A stretch of DNA of 46,856 nt from Xanthobacteraceae bacterium (GTDB lineage: Bacteria > Pseudomonadota > Alphaproteobacteria > Rhizobiales > Xanthobacteraceae), in contig JAIESC010000151.1 of assembly GCA_019746355.1 (NCBI GenBank), positions 1 through 46,856 of the forward strand, in the 5' to 3' direction. Numbering within the stretch: position 1 is the first letter of the stretch; each line of letters begins with the position of its first letter. Made by a program: the position numbers and the translations under genes. Under the pieces are notes generated by a model. It did no database searches and was not told the origin of the DNA. It worked only from the letters and a program-made list of their open reading frames with translations. Positions 1 to 6,124 of this stretch are shown here, piece by piece.

Positions 1-174
1 CGCGGGTGCTGGCGCGGCACGCGGCGCAGGGGCTGGCGCGGCACGCGGTGCCGCCGCGGGTCCGCCTTTCTTGTCTGGCTGCGCCGCAGCGTCGCCAGGC
101 AACACACCAAGCGACATCGCCAGCATGGACAGGGTCAATACGGTCGTCGCGAGACCGGCACCGAGACGGAACAT
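1..174 (-). CDS. N-terminus of a secreted Pro/Ala-rich protein (partial)
   Basis: The frame is read from an ATG at 174 and stays open to the window edge, so only 58 residues are visible and the C-terminus is missing. They form a clear Sec signal peptide: MFRLGAG, then a hydrophobic core (LATTVLTLSMLAMSLGVL), then an Ala-rich cleavage region ending DAAAQ. Next come a short charged stretch (PDKKGG) and a low-complexity linker built from AAPAPAPR repeats. The mature protein is therefore probably periplasmic or outer-membrane associated, with its folded domain beyond the window. A perfect 7-bp inverted repeat lies upstream (215-221 with 231-237). The domain and function cannot be named from what is visible. 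Confidence 0.7.
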   Translation of the reverse strand, partial: MFRLGAGLATTVLTLSMLAMSLGVLPGDAAAQPDKKGGPAAAPRAAPAPAPRAAPAPA

Positions 175-392
175 TGCTTTTCGAGCTCCCACTTCGCCCC
201 AGAGCAAACGCGCGGTCACGGGTTTGAGTTCCGTGACGGCTTCGCGTCCGGCTGGCGTCGAGGATCGTTCGAGCGGTCTATGTTGAATTTGCGTTGGCGA
301 TGTTCATCCAACGTTCATTCGTGGATGACGCTTTGCCGCACCGGAACATTTTCGTTGCGCGGTGCGGCGTATCGCAAAGGCGCGAGCTGCGT

Positions 393-1415
393 TCAGGCCA
401 CCGGCTCGCAGGCAAAGCAGATCTGCTCGACGTGGCGGAAGTCGGTACCGCAGCACCCGCCGAGAACGGTGACGTGGCGAAGCTTGCGGCGCAGGTCGGC
501 ATACTGCCGGCCGAGCTCGACCGGATTGCCGGCGTCGAGATCGGTCGCCTGATCGAGCTCGGCGTGGCTGCGCCTCGACGCGTTGGCGCGAAGCCCGCGC
601 AGCCGCTTGATCCAGGCATTGCCTCCCGCTTCGCCCGCGTCCAGCACGCCCTCGAAATGCGTCGGATGCGCGCAGTTGATCATGTAATAGGCCGGCGCCT
701 TGCCGGTCTTGGCGTCGATCTCGGTGATCGCGTCCTTCAGCGTCTGCCCGGCCGGCAGCCGGCCGTCGGTCTCCACCGTGAGCGAGATCACCACCGGCAT
801 GCCTGCCTCCTTGGCGGCGCGGGCAATGCCGATCGGCTCCTCGACGTAGTTCATCGTGAATGCGCTGACGAGATCGGCGGCGGTGTCCTTGAACACCGCG
901 ATCTGGTCGGCGTGATAGGCCTGCGCCTCGTCGGCGCTCATCAGCTTGCCGGGCTGATAGCCGTCGCCGCGCGGGCCGATATTGCCGGAGATCACCATCG
1001 GCGAGCGCTCGGTCTCGTACTCGTGACGCAGGTCAGCCATCACCGTGATGGCCTTGCGATTGATGCGGGCGAGCTCGTCCCGCGAGTAACCGAGCTTTGC
1101 CGCCCAGTCGAAGTTGGCGCGCCAGGTCGGGCTCTCCAGCACGAAGCCGAGCTCCGCATCGCGGGCGAGCTTGCAGTAGCGCGCGTAGTAGGCGCGGGTG
1201 CGCTCGATGCCCTCGTTGGATCTCAACAGGTCGAACGAGGCGAACAGCGGCAGGTCCACGCCCTCGTGGAAGATCAGCGTGGTCTCCATGCCGGCATCGG
1301 TCAGGAAAATCTTGTCGGCGAGCTGCGGCAGGTTCGCGCGATACTTGGCAACGGTCTTGGCAACAGTCTTGGCAACGGTTTTGGCAATCGGCTTGTTCAA
1401 GAGGCCTTCTCCCAT
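393..1415 (-). CDS. Homocysteine S-methyltransferase family protein
   Basis: This 340-residue protein belongs to the Zn-dependent homocysteine S-methyltransferase (Pfam S-methyl_trans) family, which moves a methyl group from S-methylmethionine, SAM or betaine to homocysteine to form methionine. The barrel opens with FLTDAGMETTLIF. The three zinc cysteines are visible: C248 in NCAHP and C321/C322 in GGCCGT. Length fits the MmuM/YagD type. The methyl donor cannot be told from sequence. The start is uncertain: ATG 1415 gives an odd N-terminus with three TVAK repeats from a 12-bp tandem DNA repeat, while TTG at 1400 has GGGAGAAGG just upstream and would remove five residues. The conserved domain begins near residue 30 either way. 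A duplicated leader-like element (1451-1552) lies directly upstream. Confidence 0.92.
   Translation of the reverse strand: MGEGLLNKPIAKTVAKTVAKTVAKYRANLPQLADKIFLTDAGMETTLIFHEGVDLPLFASFDLLRSNEGIERTRAYYARYCKLARDAELGFVLESPTWRANFDWAAKLGYSRDELARINRKAITVMADLRHEYETERSPMVISGNIGPRGDGYQPGKLMSADEAQAYHADQIAVFKDTAADLVSAFTMNYVEEPIGIARAAKEAGMPVVISLTVETDGRLPAGQTLKDAITEIDAKTGKAPAYYMINCAHPTHFEGVLDAGEAGGNAWIKRLRGLRANASRRSHAELDQATDLDAGNPVELGRQYADLRRKLRHVTVLGGCCGTDFRHVEQICFACEPVA
1344..1391. repeat. 12-bp tandem repeat inside the methyltransferase N-terminus
   Basis: Four consecutive 12-bp units, cttggcaacggt with small variations (1344-1355, 1356-1367, 1368-1379, 1380-1391), lie in the first codons of the homocysteine methyltransferase. 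On the coding strand they encode the repeated tetrapeptide TVAK. Twelve is a multiple of three, so changes in copy number lengthen or shorten the N-terminal tail without breaking the frame. Confidence 0.9.
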
Positions 1416-1450
1416 TTTACAACATAAAAAATACCGTCGCGCCCGCCAGA

Positions 1451-1552
1451 AGCGGCGAGCGCGGCTGCGAACCTCAGCCTGGACATAGTCCCGCGTGTTG
1501 GTCGCGCGAGACCCGCCGGAGGTTCAATCCGGCGGGCCGTCTTTTTTAGCGG
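1451..1552. repeat. Duplicated leader-like element, copy 1
   Basis: This stretch aligns with 2298-2400. Shared blocks on the plus strand are agcggcga, gcgaac, ggacatagtcccg, gtcgc, acccgccggaggttca, ggcgggc and tttagcgg, in the same order with only small gaps. GGAC-ATA-GTCC can form a small hairpin, and a strong GC hairpin follows. In both copies the element ends 36-58 nt upstream of a minus-strand gene, here the homocysteine methyltransferase, which suggests a cis-acting leader read on the minus strand. A plus-strand small RNA ending at the 1512-1547 terminator, or a dispersed repeat, are alternatives. The minus strand holds a 29-codon ORF (1486 to 1397, starting MSRLRFAAALAA) that overlaps the methyltransferase start. 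I recognise no named RNA family. Confidence 0.55.
1512..1547 (+). terminator. Rho-independent terminator within element copy 1
   Basis: A perfect 9-bp stem (cccgccgga at 1512-1520 with tccggcggg at 1528-1536), a 7-nt loop and six T residues at 1542-1547 make a textbook intrinsic terminator on the plus strand. No plus-strand protein gene lies upstream of it in the window. It could end a small RNA starting near 1430-1450, or block antisense transcription. In copy 2 the stem is shorter (six pairs) and the T run is broken. Confidence 0.55.
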
Positions 1553-1623
1553 GGTCAGCGTTGCCGCCGCCCGGGCGCAGGCGCCCGGGGTTCTGCGCGT
1601 TTCCGGTCAATTCGGCGGACGGC

Positions 1624-2007
1624 TCATGCCGGCCGCTCGACCGCGCCGCCGCTTTCGGCCCAGTCCTTGAAGGCGCCGAGATTGAACACCTGGGTGTAGC
1701 CCATGTCCTTCAGCGCCTTGCCGGCGAGCGCCGAGCGTCCGCCCGAGGCGCAATAGAGGATCACGGTCTTGTCCTTGGCGAACGCCTTGTCGTGGTACGG
1801 CGATTCCGGATCGGCGCGGAATTCCAGCATGCCGCGCGAGACGTTCGTCGCGCCGGCGATCTTGCCTGTGTTCGCGACTTCGGTCGCGTCGCGAACGTCG
1901 ACCACCAGCGTGTTTCCGCTGCCGATCATGTCCCGCGCCTGCACCGGCGTGATTTTGGACACGGCGGCATTGGCGGCTTCCATCAGTTGCTTCACGCTTG
2001 GCGTCAT
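1624..2007 (-). CDS. Rhodanese-like domain protein
   Basis: This is a single-domain rhodanese of 127 residues. Proteins of this fold carry sulfur as a persulfide on the active-site cysteine and pass it to acceptors such as cyanide or thiols. The CH2A-like segment VVDVRDATEV and the active-site loop CASGGRS, with Cys86, are both visible, so a catalytically competent enzyme is likely. There is no signal peptide, so it should be cytoplasmic. The ATG at 2007 is preceded by AGGAG at 7-nt spacing. A 50-residue membrane protein gene lies 80 nt upstream on the same strand, and that gene is preceded by the second copy of the leader-like element, so the two may form one transcript. The physiological sulfur acceptor is unknown. 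Confidence 0.93.
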   Translation of the reverse strand: MTPSVKQLMEAANAAVSKITPVQARDMIGSGNTLVVDVRDATEVANTGKIAGATNVSRGMLEFRADPESPYHDKAFAKDKTVILYCASGGRSALAGKALKDMGYTQVFNLGAFKDWAESGGAVERPA

Positions 2008-2087
2008 CTCATGCTCCTGTTCGTATGGCTGGAAAATTTGAACATGCTGCTCGCGCAGCGAAATCAGCCGTGCCGCTCAGCGGATGA

Positions 2088-2240
2088 TCACAGGCGGCGC
2101 GGATGGTGCGCGGGGGGCGGGGGCGCGCCGGTGGCGGCAGGGCCTTGGCTGGGCATCAGCCGGAGCAGAAATCCGGCGACGATCACGGCAAGGACGCCGT
2201 GGTGGCCGATGTCCTCGACAGGCGCATTTCGTCTCCTCAT
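2088..2240 (-). CDS. Small single-span membrane protein (50 aa)
   Basis: A short ORF of 50 codons reads MRRRNAPVEDIGHHG, then a hydrophobic stretch (VLAVIVAGFLLRLM), then a Pro/Ala-rich tail ending AHHPRRL. Three N-terminal arginines followed by one hydrophobic helix suggest a membrane anchor with the N-terminus inside. The ATG at 2240 has GGGGAGGG about 9 nt upstream, a good ribosome binding site. A perfect 7-bp hairpin (2258-2276) sits directly before that site. The gene is 80 nt upstream of the rhodanese gene on the same strand. I recognise no family. The support is the coding-like composition, the ribosome binding site and the context, not homology. Confidence 0.55.
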   Translation of the reverse strand: MRRRNAPVEDIGHHGVLAVIVAGFLLRLMPSQGPAATGAPPPPAHHPRRL

Positions 2241-2257
2241 CGCTCAAGTCCCTCCCC

Positions 2258-2276
2258 GGCGGACCGTGCGTCCGCC
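2258..2276 (-). promoter_or_regulatory. Hairpin next to the ribosome binding site of the small membrane protein
   Basis: ggcggac (2258-2264) pairs perfectly with gtccgcc (2270-2276) across a 5-nt loop. In the minus-strand transcript the hairpin ends exactly where the GGGGAGGG ribosome binding site of the 50-residue ORF begins. It may influence translation by stacking on or freeing that site, or may simply be a stable GC stem. Confidence 0.3.
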
Positions 2277-2297
2277 CGCGATGAGCCGGGCTCATAG

Positions 2298-2400
2298 AGC
2301 GGCGAATCGCCGGCGCGAACGCTGAAGCGCGGACATAGTCCCGTACCTCCGTCGCATCGGACCCGCCGGAGGTTCACGCGGGCGGGCACATATTTAGCGG
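2298..2400. repeat. Duplicated leader-like element, copy 2
   Basis: This is the second copy of the 1451-1552 element, with the same block order and a 3-nt length difference between agcggcga and ggacatagtc. On the minus strand it holds a 14-codon ORF, MSALQRSRRRFAAL (2336 to 2292), with GGAGG nine nt before its ATG. The ORF of copy 1 starts at the equivalent ATG, and the 3-nt length difference keeps the shared gccgct codons in the same frame. The hairpin loop exposes CCTCC in the minus-strand RNA, which could pair with the GGAGG ahead of the short ORF. It lies upstream of the small membrane protein and rhodanese genes. Confidence 0.55.
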
Positions 2401-2497
2401 CCGGCATGGCGCAACGCCTCAGCCTTTCGGTTGACACGGCCCGCCGCGCATCGTTCTTAAGCCAACTCGCCATTGAGCCGGGACCGTCGCGCTTTCC

Positions 2498-3595
2498 ATG
2501 CAAATTCTTGTTGTCGGCGCCGGCGTGGTGGGGCTTGCGGTCGCCCGCGCCGCCGCGCTGCAGGGCCACGAGGTCATTGTCGCCGAAGCGACCAGGGGCA
2601 TCGGCAACGGCGTGTCCTCGCGCAACAGCGAGGTGATCCACGGCGGCATGTACTACCCGACCGGCTCGCTGCGCGCCCATCACTGTCCGCGCGGCCGGCG
2701 GATGATGGTCGAGCTCTGCGCCTCGCACGGCGTGCCGCATAAGATCTGCGGCAAGCTGATCGTCGCGACCGAGGACGCCGAAATCGCCAAGATGGAAGCG
2801 ATCCTCCGGCAAGGCGAGGCCAACGGCGTCGAAGGCTTCGCCATGATCGACGGCGCCGCGGCGCGGGCGATGGAGCCGCAGCTCAATTGCGTCGCCGCGC
2901 TGCATTCGCCTGCCACCGGCATCGTCGACAGCCACGCGTTCATGCGCGCGCTGCAGGGCGATCTCGAGGACTGCGGCGGCGCGATCGCCTTTGGCACCCG
3001 GGTCGAGCGGCTCATCCACACCCAGGCCGGCTGGATCGTGCGCTTCTCCGGCAGCGAGAGCGGCGAGCATGCGGTCGATGCGGTGGTCAACTCGGCCGGG
3101 CTCGGTGCGCAGGCGCTGGCGCGGCAGACGGAAGGTTACGCGCCGGAGCGCGTGCCGCGGCTGGTGCTCGCCCGCGGCAACTACTTCGGCTATGCCGCCC
3201 GCCCGGTGTTCTCGCGGCTGATCTATCCGGCGCCGCGGATCGATGGCGGGCTCGGCACGCATGTGACGCTCGATCTTGCCGGACGCATGCGCTTCGGCCC
3301 CGACGTCGAGTGGATCGACGAGGAGAACTACAACGTCAATCCGGAACGCGCGAAATCGTTTTACGGAAGCATCCGCCGCTACTGGCCGGGCCTGCCCGAC
3401 GATTCATTGCAGCCCGACTATGCCGGCATCCGGCCGAAGCTCACTGGGCCGGGCGAGGTCGCCGCCGATTTCATGATCGAAGGGCCGCGGCAGCATGGGC
3501 TGCCGGGGCTGGTGCATCTGTTCGGGATCGAATCGCCGGGACTGACGTCGTCGCTGTCGCTTGCCGATGCCGTGGTCGGCGGGCTCGTTCAGTAG
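2498..3595 (+). CDS. FAD-dependent oxidoreductase, L-2-hydroxyglutarate dehydrogenase-like
   Basis: This 365-residue protein is a DAO-family flavoenzyme. It opens with the dinucleotide-binding motif ILVVGAGVVGLAVARA and an acidic end to the second strand (VIVAEA). The segments SSRNSEVIHGGMYYP and FGIESPGLTSSLSLAD resemble the L-2-hydroxyglutarate dehydrogenase/oxidase (LhgO/L2HGDH) subgroup, which oxidises L-2-hydroxyglutarate to 2-oxoglutarate and feeds electrons to quinone or oxygen. Length fits that group. Substrate assignment is an inference, since glycerol-3-phosphate and sarcosine oxidases share the fold. It is transcribed alone on the plus strand. Its 3' end overlaps the convergent DUF2865 gene by 7 nt. 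Confidence 0.88.
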   Translation: MQILVVGAGVVGLAVARAAALQGHEVIVAEATRGIGNGVSSRNSEVIHGGMYYPTGSLRAHHCPRGRRMMVELCASHGVPHKICGKLIVATEDAEIAKMEAILRQGEANGVEGFAMIDGAAARAMEPQLNCVAALHSPATGIVDSHAFMRALQGDLEDCGGAIAFGTRVERLIHTQAGWIVRFSGSESGEHAVDAVVNSAGLGAQALARQTEGYAPERVPRLVLARGNYFGYAARPVFSRLIYPAPRIDGGLGTHVTLDLAGRMRFGPDVEWIDEENYNVNPERAKSFYGSIRRYWPGLPDDSLQPDYAGIRPKLTGPGEVAADFMIEGPRQHGLPGLVHLFGIESPGLTSSLSLADAVVGGLVQ

Positions 3596-4449
3596 CGCGA
3601 CAGTCGCTCGGTGCGGGGCTTCGGCTTCTCGCGGTCGCTGATCGACGCCGTCACATCGACGGGCGCATGTTGTGGGGCAGGGCGCACCTTGATCTCCGAC
3701 AGCCGCCGCGCCCATTCGCCGGACGACCGATTGATCGGCGTGAAGGCTGCGCTGTCGCGCCTGCCGTTGAAGGTGGCAAGCCCGTCGCGGGTGGCGACGA
3801 TGTCGCCCGGCCGCAGCGTCGGATCGGTGGTCGCCTCGATCCGCGCGAGGCCGAGCCCGTCCCGGCCGTTGCAGGTGCAGTTCGGCACGGTCTTGTCGCG
3901 ATAGGCGAAGGCGTGGTCGAGATCGGCGTAGCGTGCCCCGTTCGGCGCGACCGCGCCGTCGATCCGCGAGCCGCTGAACACCATTGTCTTCGCCGCGGGA
4001 CACAGCGCGTGGCACACCTCGGCGGGCGTTGCGCCGGCGTGATGTTGCAGCGGGAAATATCGGCCGTCGCAGGTCCGTACGCAGAACACGGTGCCGCGGC
4101 CGTGGCTGCCGCTGGTCTCGCCGCGCTCCGGCGACCCTTGAGGATCGGCGTAGGCGTTGGAGCGCTGCGGCGAAGGCTCGTGGCGGAAGCCGCCGAATAG
4201 CCGCTCGAAAAAGCCCTGCGCCAAAACGGGCTGCGCCGTTCCGAGCGCAAGTGCTGCGACAAGCAGGGCGCTGCAACGGCGGACCAAACAGCGCTTGCGG
4301 ATCAACAACGGCCGTCTCCCTACGCCCGGAACCAGAACATTTGGCGGCGCCCGCTTTAACGCAGCGCTGCAGAAAAGGTTGCAGCGCTGATGGGGCTGCC
4401 CGCCGCGACCGCAATAGTCCGGCGGTGTTTCTGTTGATGCCGGCTTCAC
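3589..4449 (-). CDS. DUF2865 domain-containing secreted protein
   Basis: The protein has a signal peptide or N-terminal anchor (LLVAALALGTAQPVLAQ) followed by a cysteine-rich domain. Characteristic blocks are VFCVRTCDGRYFPL, EVCHALCP, TMVFSGSRID, FAYRDK and CTCNG, which I recognise as DUF2865, a family found mostly in Hyphomicrobiales. The six conserved cysteines suggest disulfides in the periplasm. Function is unknown. ATG 4449 leaves about 50 residues before the signal core. A TTG start near residue 50 (followed by IRKRCLVRR) would give a conventional signal peptide, so the true start may be downstream. The C-terminus is basic and low-complexity. Confidence 0.85.
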   Translation of the reverse strand: MKPASTETPPDYCGRGGQPHQRCNLFCSAALKRAPPNVLVPGVGRRPLLIRKRCLVRRCSALLVAALALGTAQPVLAQGFFERLFGGFRHEPSPQRSNAYADPQGSPERGETSGSHGRGTVFCVRTCDGRYFPLQHHAGATPAEVCHALCPAAKTMVFSGSRIDGAVAPNGARYADLDHAFAYRDKTVPNCTCNGRDGLGLARIEATTDPTLRPGDIVATRDGLATFNGRRDSAAFTPINRSSGEWARRLSEIKVRPAPQHAPVDVTASISDREKPKPRTERLSRY

Positions 4450-4525
4450 TTAGCGACTTGCGTCGCAGGACTCGCTATCGTCGCGTTTCATGTCGCCCGT
4501 GGAAGGCGGCGCAGGGAGGACCACT

Positions 4526-5005
4526 GTGAGCAACCGTTTTGCAAATCCGAAAACCATGCCCGCGCCGCGCGGCTATACCCAGGTGGTGGAGACCAGCGGT
4601 CCCGGCCGCACCGTCTATCTGTCGGGCCAGCTCGGCATGACGCCCGCCGGCGCGTTCGCCGGCGAACCGGGCGACTTCCGCGCCCAGGCCACCCAGTGCT
4701 TCGAGAATCTCAAGGCCGGCCTCGCCTCGGCCGGCGCGGGCTTCGAGCACGTCGTCAAGATCACCAACTTCTTCGTCGACATGGCGCATCTGCCGGTGTT
4801 CTTCGAGGTGCGCGACCGCTACGTGAACACCAAGGCGCCGCCGGCCTCGACCGCCATTCAGGTCGGCCGGCTGGCGCGCGAGGGCGCGCTGTTCGAGGTG
4901 GAGGCCGTGGCGGTGATTCCGGACAAGGCAGCGAAGGCTGCTCCGCGCGCGCCCGTCAAGCGTGGCAAGCCGGCGAAGAAAGTCGGGCGAAAGTCGCGGC
5001 GTTAA
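4526..5005 (+). CDS. RidA/YjgF-family protein with basic C-terminal tail
   Basis: A GTG at 4526 with GGGAGGA five nt upstream is the best start and gives 159 residues. The chorismate-mutase-like RidA fold is recognisable from TVYLSGQLGMTP, ATQCFENLKAGLASAGAGFEHVVKITNFFVDM and LFEVEAVAVIP. Canonical RidA hydrolyses reactive enamines and imines and needs an arginine equivalent to E. coli Arg105 in the P-x-R-S motif. Here the aligned segment reads PPASTAIQVGRL, with serine in place of that arginine, so enamine deaminase activity is doubtful. The last 25 residues (Lys/Arg/Ala/Pro-rich, ending VGRKSRR) are an extension beyond the usual ~130-residue domain. The GIY-YIG gene follows 35 nt downstream on the same strand. 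Confidence 0.9.
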   Translation: MSNRFANPKTMPAPRGYTQVVETSGPGRTVYLSGQLGMTPAGAFAGEPGDFRAQATQCFENLKAGLASAGAGFEHVVKITNFFVDMAHLPVFFEVRDRYVNTKAPPASTAIQVGRLAREGALFEVEAVAVIPDKAAKAAPRAPVKRGKPAKKVGRKSRR

Positions 5006-5039
5006 CGACGCGATTCTCCGAATCGCGCATAGTCGCCGG

Positions 5040-5294
5040 ATGCCAAGCTTCGTCTACGTCCTCGGCTGCCGCACCCCGGACCGCACCCTGACCTACGTCG
5101 GCTGGACCACCGACGTCGCGCGCCGTCTCGCCCAGCACAACGGCGGCATCGGTGCGCGCACCACGCGTGGCCGCGCCTGGGTGCTGCTGCACACCGAGAA
5201 ATTCCGCACCCGCCGGCAGGCGATGAGCCGCGAGTGGTATCTCAAGCGCGACCGGAAGTTCAGGAAAAGCCTGGCGCAGGGCTGCGGCGGGTAG
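5040..5294 (+). CDS. GIY-YIG nuclease superfamily protein (UPF0213/YhbQ type)
   Basis: This 84-residue protein has the arrangement of the stand-alone GIY-YIG domain: SFVYVLGC at the GIY position, TYVGWTTDVARRLAQHN at the YIG position with the catalytic-type arginine, then GGIGARTTRGR and AMSREWYLKRDRK carrying the helix glutamate. Members of this small family resemble YhbQ of E. coli. The fold supports metal-dependent DNA cleavage, though the cellular role of stand-alone members is poorly known. The start at ATG 5040 fits the domain boundary; longer in-frame starts run back into the ridA-like gene. It may be cotranscribed with that gene and converges on the LysE gene. Confidence 0.88.
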   Translation: MPSFVYVLGCRTPDRTLTYVGWTTDVARRLAQHNGGIGARTTRGRAWVLLHTEKFRTRRQAMSREWYLKRDRKFRKSLAQGCGG

Positions 5295-5369
5295 GCGTCA
5301 ATTCCCGTGAAAAACCGATCGGCCCGCCCGGGCCCCCGGGCCGTGCCGGCCCATGCCGGCCCATGCCGT

Positions 5370-6002
5370 TCAGCGCGCGGTTGAGAAGGCGAACCACACG
5401 GCGATGGCCGCGAGCGCCACGGCGAAAATCCTCCTCAGCGCCTTCCGGCGCGCGGGATCGGTCAGCATCCCGTGCAGGCGGCTCGCCAGCAAGACAATGA
5501 CCAGGTGGATCGTGGTCGCGATGGCGACGAAGATGCCGGACAGCAGCAGGGTCTGGCCGATGACGTGGGTTTCCGAAGCGATGAAGCTCGGCACCACGGC
5601 GATGTAGAACACCGCGGCCTTCGGATTGAGCAGGTTGGTGACGAGCCCGCGCCGGAAAGCGGCCCGCGCGGCGCGGTCCACGTCCGCCAGCGCGTCGGGC
5701 GCGACCTCGCGCTCCGCCGACCACGATTCCCAGGCGAGCCAGAACAGATAGGCCACGCCGGCCCAGCGCAGCGTTTCATAAAGCAGGTGCGAGCGCTCGA
5801 TGGCCGCCGCCAGCCCGAACGCCGCGGCGAGCCCATAGACGGACAACCCGAGCGCCACGCCCGCCACGGCGGCGATGCCTGCGCGCGCGCCGCTGGCGAG
5901 CGACAGCGTCGCGAGATAGGCCATGTTCGGGCCGGGCGTCAGCTCGATCAGCGTGCAGGTGAGCGCGAAGGCAAGCAGCGAGGACGACGTCAGTCCGCTC
6001 AC
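5370..6002 (-). CDS. LysE/RhtB family amino-acid exporter
   Basis: The 210-residue product is an integral membrane protein with about six hydrophobic segments. It carries the family signature ELTPGPNMAYLATLSLASGARAG near the N-terminus and NLLNPKAAVFYIAVVPSF in the middle. LysE/RhtB proteins export amino acids or derivatives such as homoserine, threonine or lysine across the inner membrane by cation exchange. The substrate here cannot be told. The start is a GTG at 6002. It lies downstream of polA on the same strand, separated by a 15-bp tandem repeat array. Its own 3' end converges on the GIY-YIG gene across 75 nt containing a cccggg-rich palindrome (around 5329-5343) without a T run. Confidence 0.92.
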   Translation of the reverse strand: MSGLTSSSLLAFALTCTLIELTPGPNMAYLATLSLASGARAGIAAVAGVALGLSVYGLAAAFGLAAAIERSHLLYETLRWAGVAYLFWLAWESWSAEREVAPDALADVDRAARAAFRRGLVTNLLNPKAAVFYIAVVPSFIASETHVIGQTLLLSGIFVAIATTIHLVIVLLASRLHGMLTDPARRKALRRIFAVALAAIAVWFAFSTAR

Positions 6003-6011
6003 GTCAGCCCT

Positions 6012-6086
6012 CTTGGCTTTGCAGCACTTGGCTTTGCAGCACTTGGCTTTGCAGCACTTGGCTTTGCAGCACTTGGCTTTGAAGCA
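6012..6086. repeat. 15-bp tandem repeat array between polA and lysE-like gene
   Basis: Five consecutive units of cttggctttgcagca occur at 6012-6026, 6027-6041, 6042-6056, 6057-6071 and 6072-6086. The first four are identical and the fifth differs by one base. They fill most of the 122-nt gap between the polA stop and the exporter start, so the array lies immediately upstream of the exporter GTG. Near-identity of the units points to recent expansion by slippage. Confidence 0.93.
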
Positions 6087-6124
6087 CTTGCCGCGGCGAC
6101 CGACTCAACCCGAGACCACTTGCT

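Noticed and set aside
215..237. Inverted repeat gtcacgg / ccgtgac upstream of the first gene
   Set aside because: A single 7-bp palindrome with no second copy or recognised regulator site; too little evidence to call an operator.
294..1427. A 377-codon plus-strand open frame
   Set aside because: It is antisense to the homocysteine methyltransferase, whose zinc motifs are intact; the plus frame has no recognisable domain and reflects high GC content.
1512..1536. tRNA-like T-arm (ggttcaatcc within a GC stem)
   Set aside because: There are no acceptor, D or anticodon arms around it, and the hairpin with a T run is better explained as an intrinsic terminator.
6012..6086. Possible CRISPR array
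   Set aside because: Units are directly adjacent with no spacers, and no cas genes are in the window; it is a simple tandem repeat.
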